Source: JAZNLR01 sp045579195 (GTDB lineage: Bacteria; Bacillota; Clostridia; Christensenellales; CAMQZB01). Taken from it: a stretch of 7,363 nt of DNA. The notes under the pieces were generated by a model. It did no database searches, had not been told where the DNA came from, and worked only from the letters and a program-made list of their open reading frames with translations. The stretch's first letter is position 1, and the number at the start of each line of letters is the position of its first letter. The stretch is from contig JAZNLR010000069.1 of NCBI GenBank assembly GCA_045579195.1, forward strand, positions 1 through 7,363, read 5' to 3'. Below, piece after piece: positions 6,280 through 7,363 of the stretch. Position numbers and translations under genes: made by a program.

Positions 6280-6367
6280 ATTTTTGCGGTGTTCAAAAAA
6301 GGGAATATCGCCTGATTTCAACACGGAACAGAAGTGTCTGAAAAATATTTATGGAGCTGTTACGAAG

Positions 6368-6517
6368 ATGAGAGTGAAGATCACGTTGGCTTGCACCGAG
6401 TGCAAACAGAGAAACTATGACACGATGAAGAATAAGAAGAACGACCCTGAGAGAATCGAGATCAAGAAGTACTGCAGATTCTGCAAGAAGACGACCGTTC
6501 ACAAAGAGTCGAAATAA
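6368..6517 (+). CDS. rpmG: 50S ribosomal protein L33, zinc-ribbon form
   Basis: L33 is a small protein of the large ribosomal subunit. The 49-residue product has the full family pattern, with two CxxC pairs, Cys9/Cys12 and Cys36/Cys39, so it is the zinc-binding form rather than the cysteine-free paralogue made under zinc shortage. The start is the ATG at 6368, giving the standard MRVKITLACTEC beginning, with GGAG at 6353-6356 about 11 nt upstream. The frame is open further upstream to a TTG at 6284, but that extension would add 28 unrelated residues and has no family support. It is first in its operon; secE starts 16 nt after its stop codon. Confidence 0.97.
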   Translation: MRVKITLACTECKQRNYDTMKNKKNDPERIEIKKYCRFCKKTTVHKESK

Positions 6518-6533
6518 GTTCGAGGTAACGAAA

Positions 6534-6890
6534 ATGGCGAAGAATGAGAATTTGAACGCTGATCAGAAGCTTGACAATGTCGAGATTGCTGCTTCTGCCG
6601 ATGCAACTGAGCTCGTTCCCGTTGAGGAGAGAGCTAACGCGAAGGCACCTGCAACCGACAGCAAGAAGGATGCAGCGAATTCGAAGAAGAAAAACGTAAA
6701 GAAGGAAAAGAAGGGCTTGGGACGTAAGCTCAAAGAGATCTTCTCTGAGCTCAAGAAAGTGTCTTGGCCGACCTTTGCGCAGGTTTTGAAGCAGACCGGC
6801 GTCGTTTTAGTTGTCGTTCTTTGCTTCCTGATCGTCATTGGCGCGTTCGACGCAGGTTTGTCCGCGCTGTTTAAACTGCTTGTAGGTTAA
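6534..6890 (+). CDS. secE: Preprotein translocase subunit SecE
   Basis: SecE is the small essential subunit that clamps SecY in the SecYEG membrane channel. The 118-residue protein is of the single-span type. It has a hydrophilic N-terminal region (1-60) rich in Lys, Ala, Asp and Glu, an amphipathic segment GLGRKLKEIFSELKK, the hallmark KKVSWPT (74-80), and one membrane helix (about 87-108). Single-span SecE proteins are often only 60-70 residues, so the first half is an extension, probably disordered and weakly conserved. The start is supported by GAGG (6522-6525), 8 nt upstream of the ATG. nusG follows 11 nt after its stop codon, the usual secE-nusG arrangement. Confidence 0.95.
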   Translation: MAKNENLNADQKLDNVEIAASADATELVPVEERANAKAPATDSKKDAANSKKKNVKKEKKGLGRKLKEIFSELKKVSWPTFAQVLKQTGVVLVVVLCFLIVIGAFDAGLSALFKLLVG

Positions 6891-6901
6891 AGAGGAGAAC
6901 G

Positions 6902-7363
6902 ATGGACGAGAGAAAGCCGTATTGGTACGTGTTGCATACGTATTCCGGGTACGAAAACGTCGTCAAGGATAGCATTGAGCGCTTGGTTGAAAACCAGAAC
7001 CTTCAGGACTTGATTTTTGACATCCGCATTCCGATGGAACAGACCTTGGAAGAGAAGGATGGAAAGCGTAAAGTCGTGGAGCGTAAGTTGCTGCCTTGCT
7101 ATATCTTCATTAAGCTCATCTACACGAATGACATCTGGTATCAGTTGACCAACACGCACGGCGTGACGGGATTCGTTGGCCCGGGTGGACATCCGCTGCC
7201 GCTCACGGAAGAGGAAGTTAAGCGCATGCGCCTTGAAAAGACTGTCGAAGACGCAAATTATGTTGTCGGCGAAGAGATCAAGGTTGTTTCCGGTCCGCTC
7301 GAGAGTTTCACCGGCAAGATCACCGAGGTTGACGACAAGAACCAGAAAGCAAAGGTCCTCGTT
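6902..7363 (+). CDS. nusG: Transcription termination/antitermination factor NusG, 3'-truncated by the window edge
   Basis: NusG binds RNA polymerase, modulates pausing and couples transcription to Rho or to ribosomes. The 154 visible residues cover the NGN domain, which opens with WYVLHTYSGYE (8-18) and contains RKLLPCYIFIKL (61-72) and GVTGFVGPGG (87-96). Most of the C-terminal KOW domain follows, GEEIKVVSGPLESFTGKI (123-140). Around 20 residues are missing at the window edge. In RKLLPCYIF a Cys replaces the Gly usual in the PGY motif, a mild oddity. The start ATG at 6902 follows AGAGGAG (6891-6897) at a short 4-nt spacing and lies 11 nt after secE, so it is translated from the same operon. 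Confidence 0.97.
   Translation, partial: MDERKPYWYVLHTYSGYENVVKDSIERLVENQNLQDLIFDIRIPMEQTLEEKDGKRKVVERKLLPCYIFIKLIYTNDIWYQLTNTHGVTGFVGPGGHPLPLTEEEVKRMRLEKTVEDANYVVGEEIKVVSGPLESFTGKITEVDDKNQKAKVLV

Noticed and set aside
6284..6367. 28-codon N-terminal extension of L33 from a TTG
   Set aside because: The residues have no match to L33, and the ATG at 6368 gives the standard 49-residue protein with a GGAG upstream.
6172..6367. tRNA-Trp gene, which lies before secE in many bacteria
   Set aside because: No cloverleaf, CCA-ending acceptor arm or T-arm sequence is visible; the region holds repeats, a promoter and a short leader.

Overview
The window is a stretch of bacterial chromosome holding core translation and transcription genes, all on the + strand, with a metal-ion pump between them. 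From left to right: the 3' 87% or so of fusA (EF-G), tuf (EF-Tu), an intrinsic terminator, a promoter and a yybP-ykoY (Mn2+-sensing) riboswitch leader, an 890-residue P2A-type Ca2+/Mn2+ ATPase, a second intrinsic terminator, a second promoter inside a set of inverted repeats, then rpmG (L33), secE and the first 154 codons of nusG.

Organism: probably a Gram-positive of the Clostridia/Firmicutes kind. The L33 is the short four-cysteine form common there, rpmG-secE-nusG are packed without a tRNA-Trp gene, Shine-Dalgarno sequences are good (AGGAGG before tuf), both promoters are near-consensus sigma-A type, and the terminators are GC-stem plus T-tract. Base composition looks close to even. This is inference from gene order and protein style; no genus can be named.

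Region by region: 1-3171 is the distal end of a str-type operon (fusA-tuf, 61-nt gap) closed by a strong terminator. 3172-6171 is a self-contained metal-homeostasis unit: promoter at 3208-3236, riboswitch at 3273-3367, a candidate terminator whose stem competes with the riboswitch closing helix (3358-3420), the ATPase, and its own terminator. 6172 onward is the rpmG-secE-nusG operon, which normally runs on into ribosomal protein genes such as rplK; its promoter (TTGACA, 17 nt, TAAAAT) is flanked by an inverted repeat of up to 14 bp whose arms straddle the -10 box.

How it works together: EF-G and EF-Tu drive elongation, L33 is part of the 50S subunit, SecE is the small subunit of the Sec translocon and NusG is a transcription elongation factor. 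The ATPase is functionally separate. Its riboswitch suggests it exports excess Mn2+ (perhaps with Ca2+) and is switched on by Mn2+. I found no wholly new gene system; the less ordinary items are regulatory: the riboswitch/terminator competition, the repeat-wrapped rpmG promoter, and a cysteine-bearing insertion in EF-Tu.
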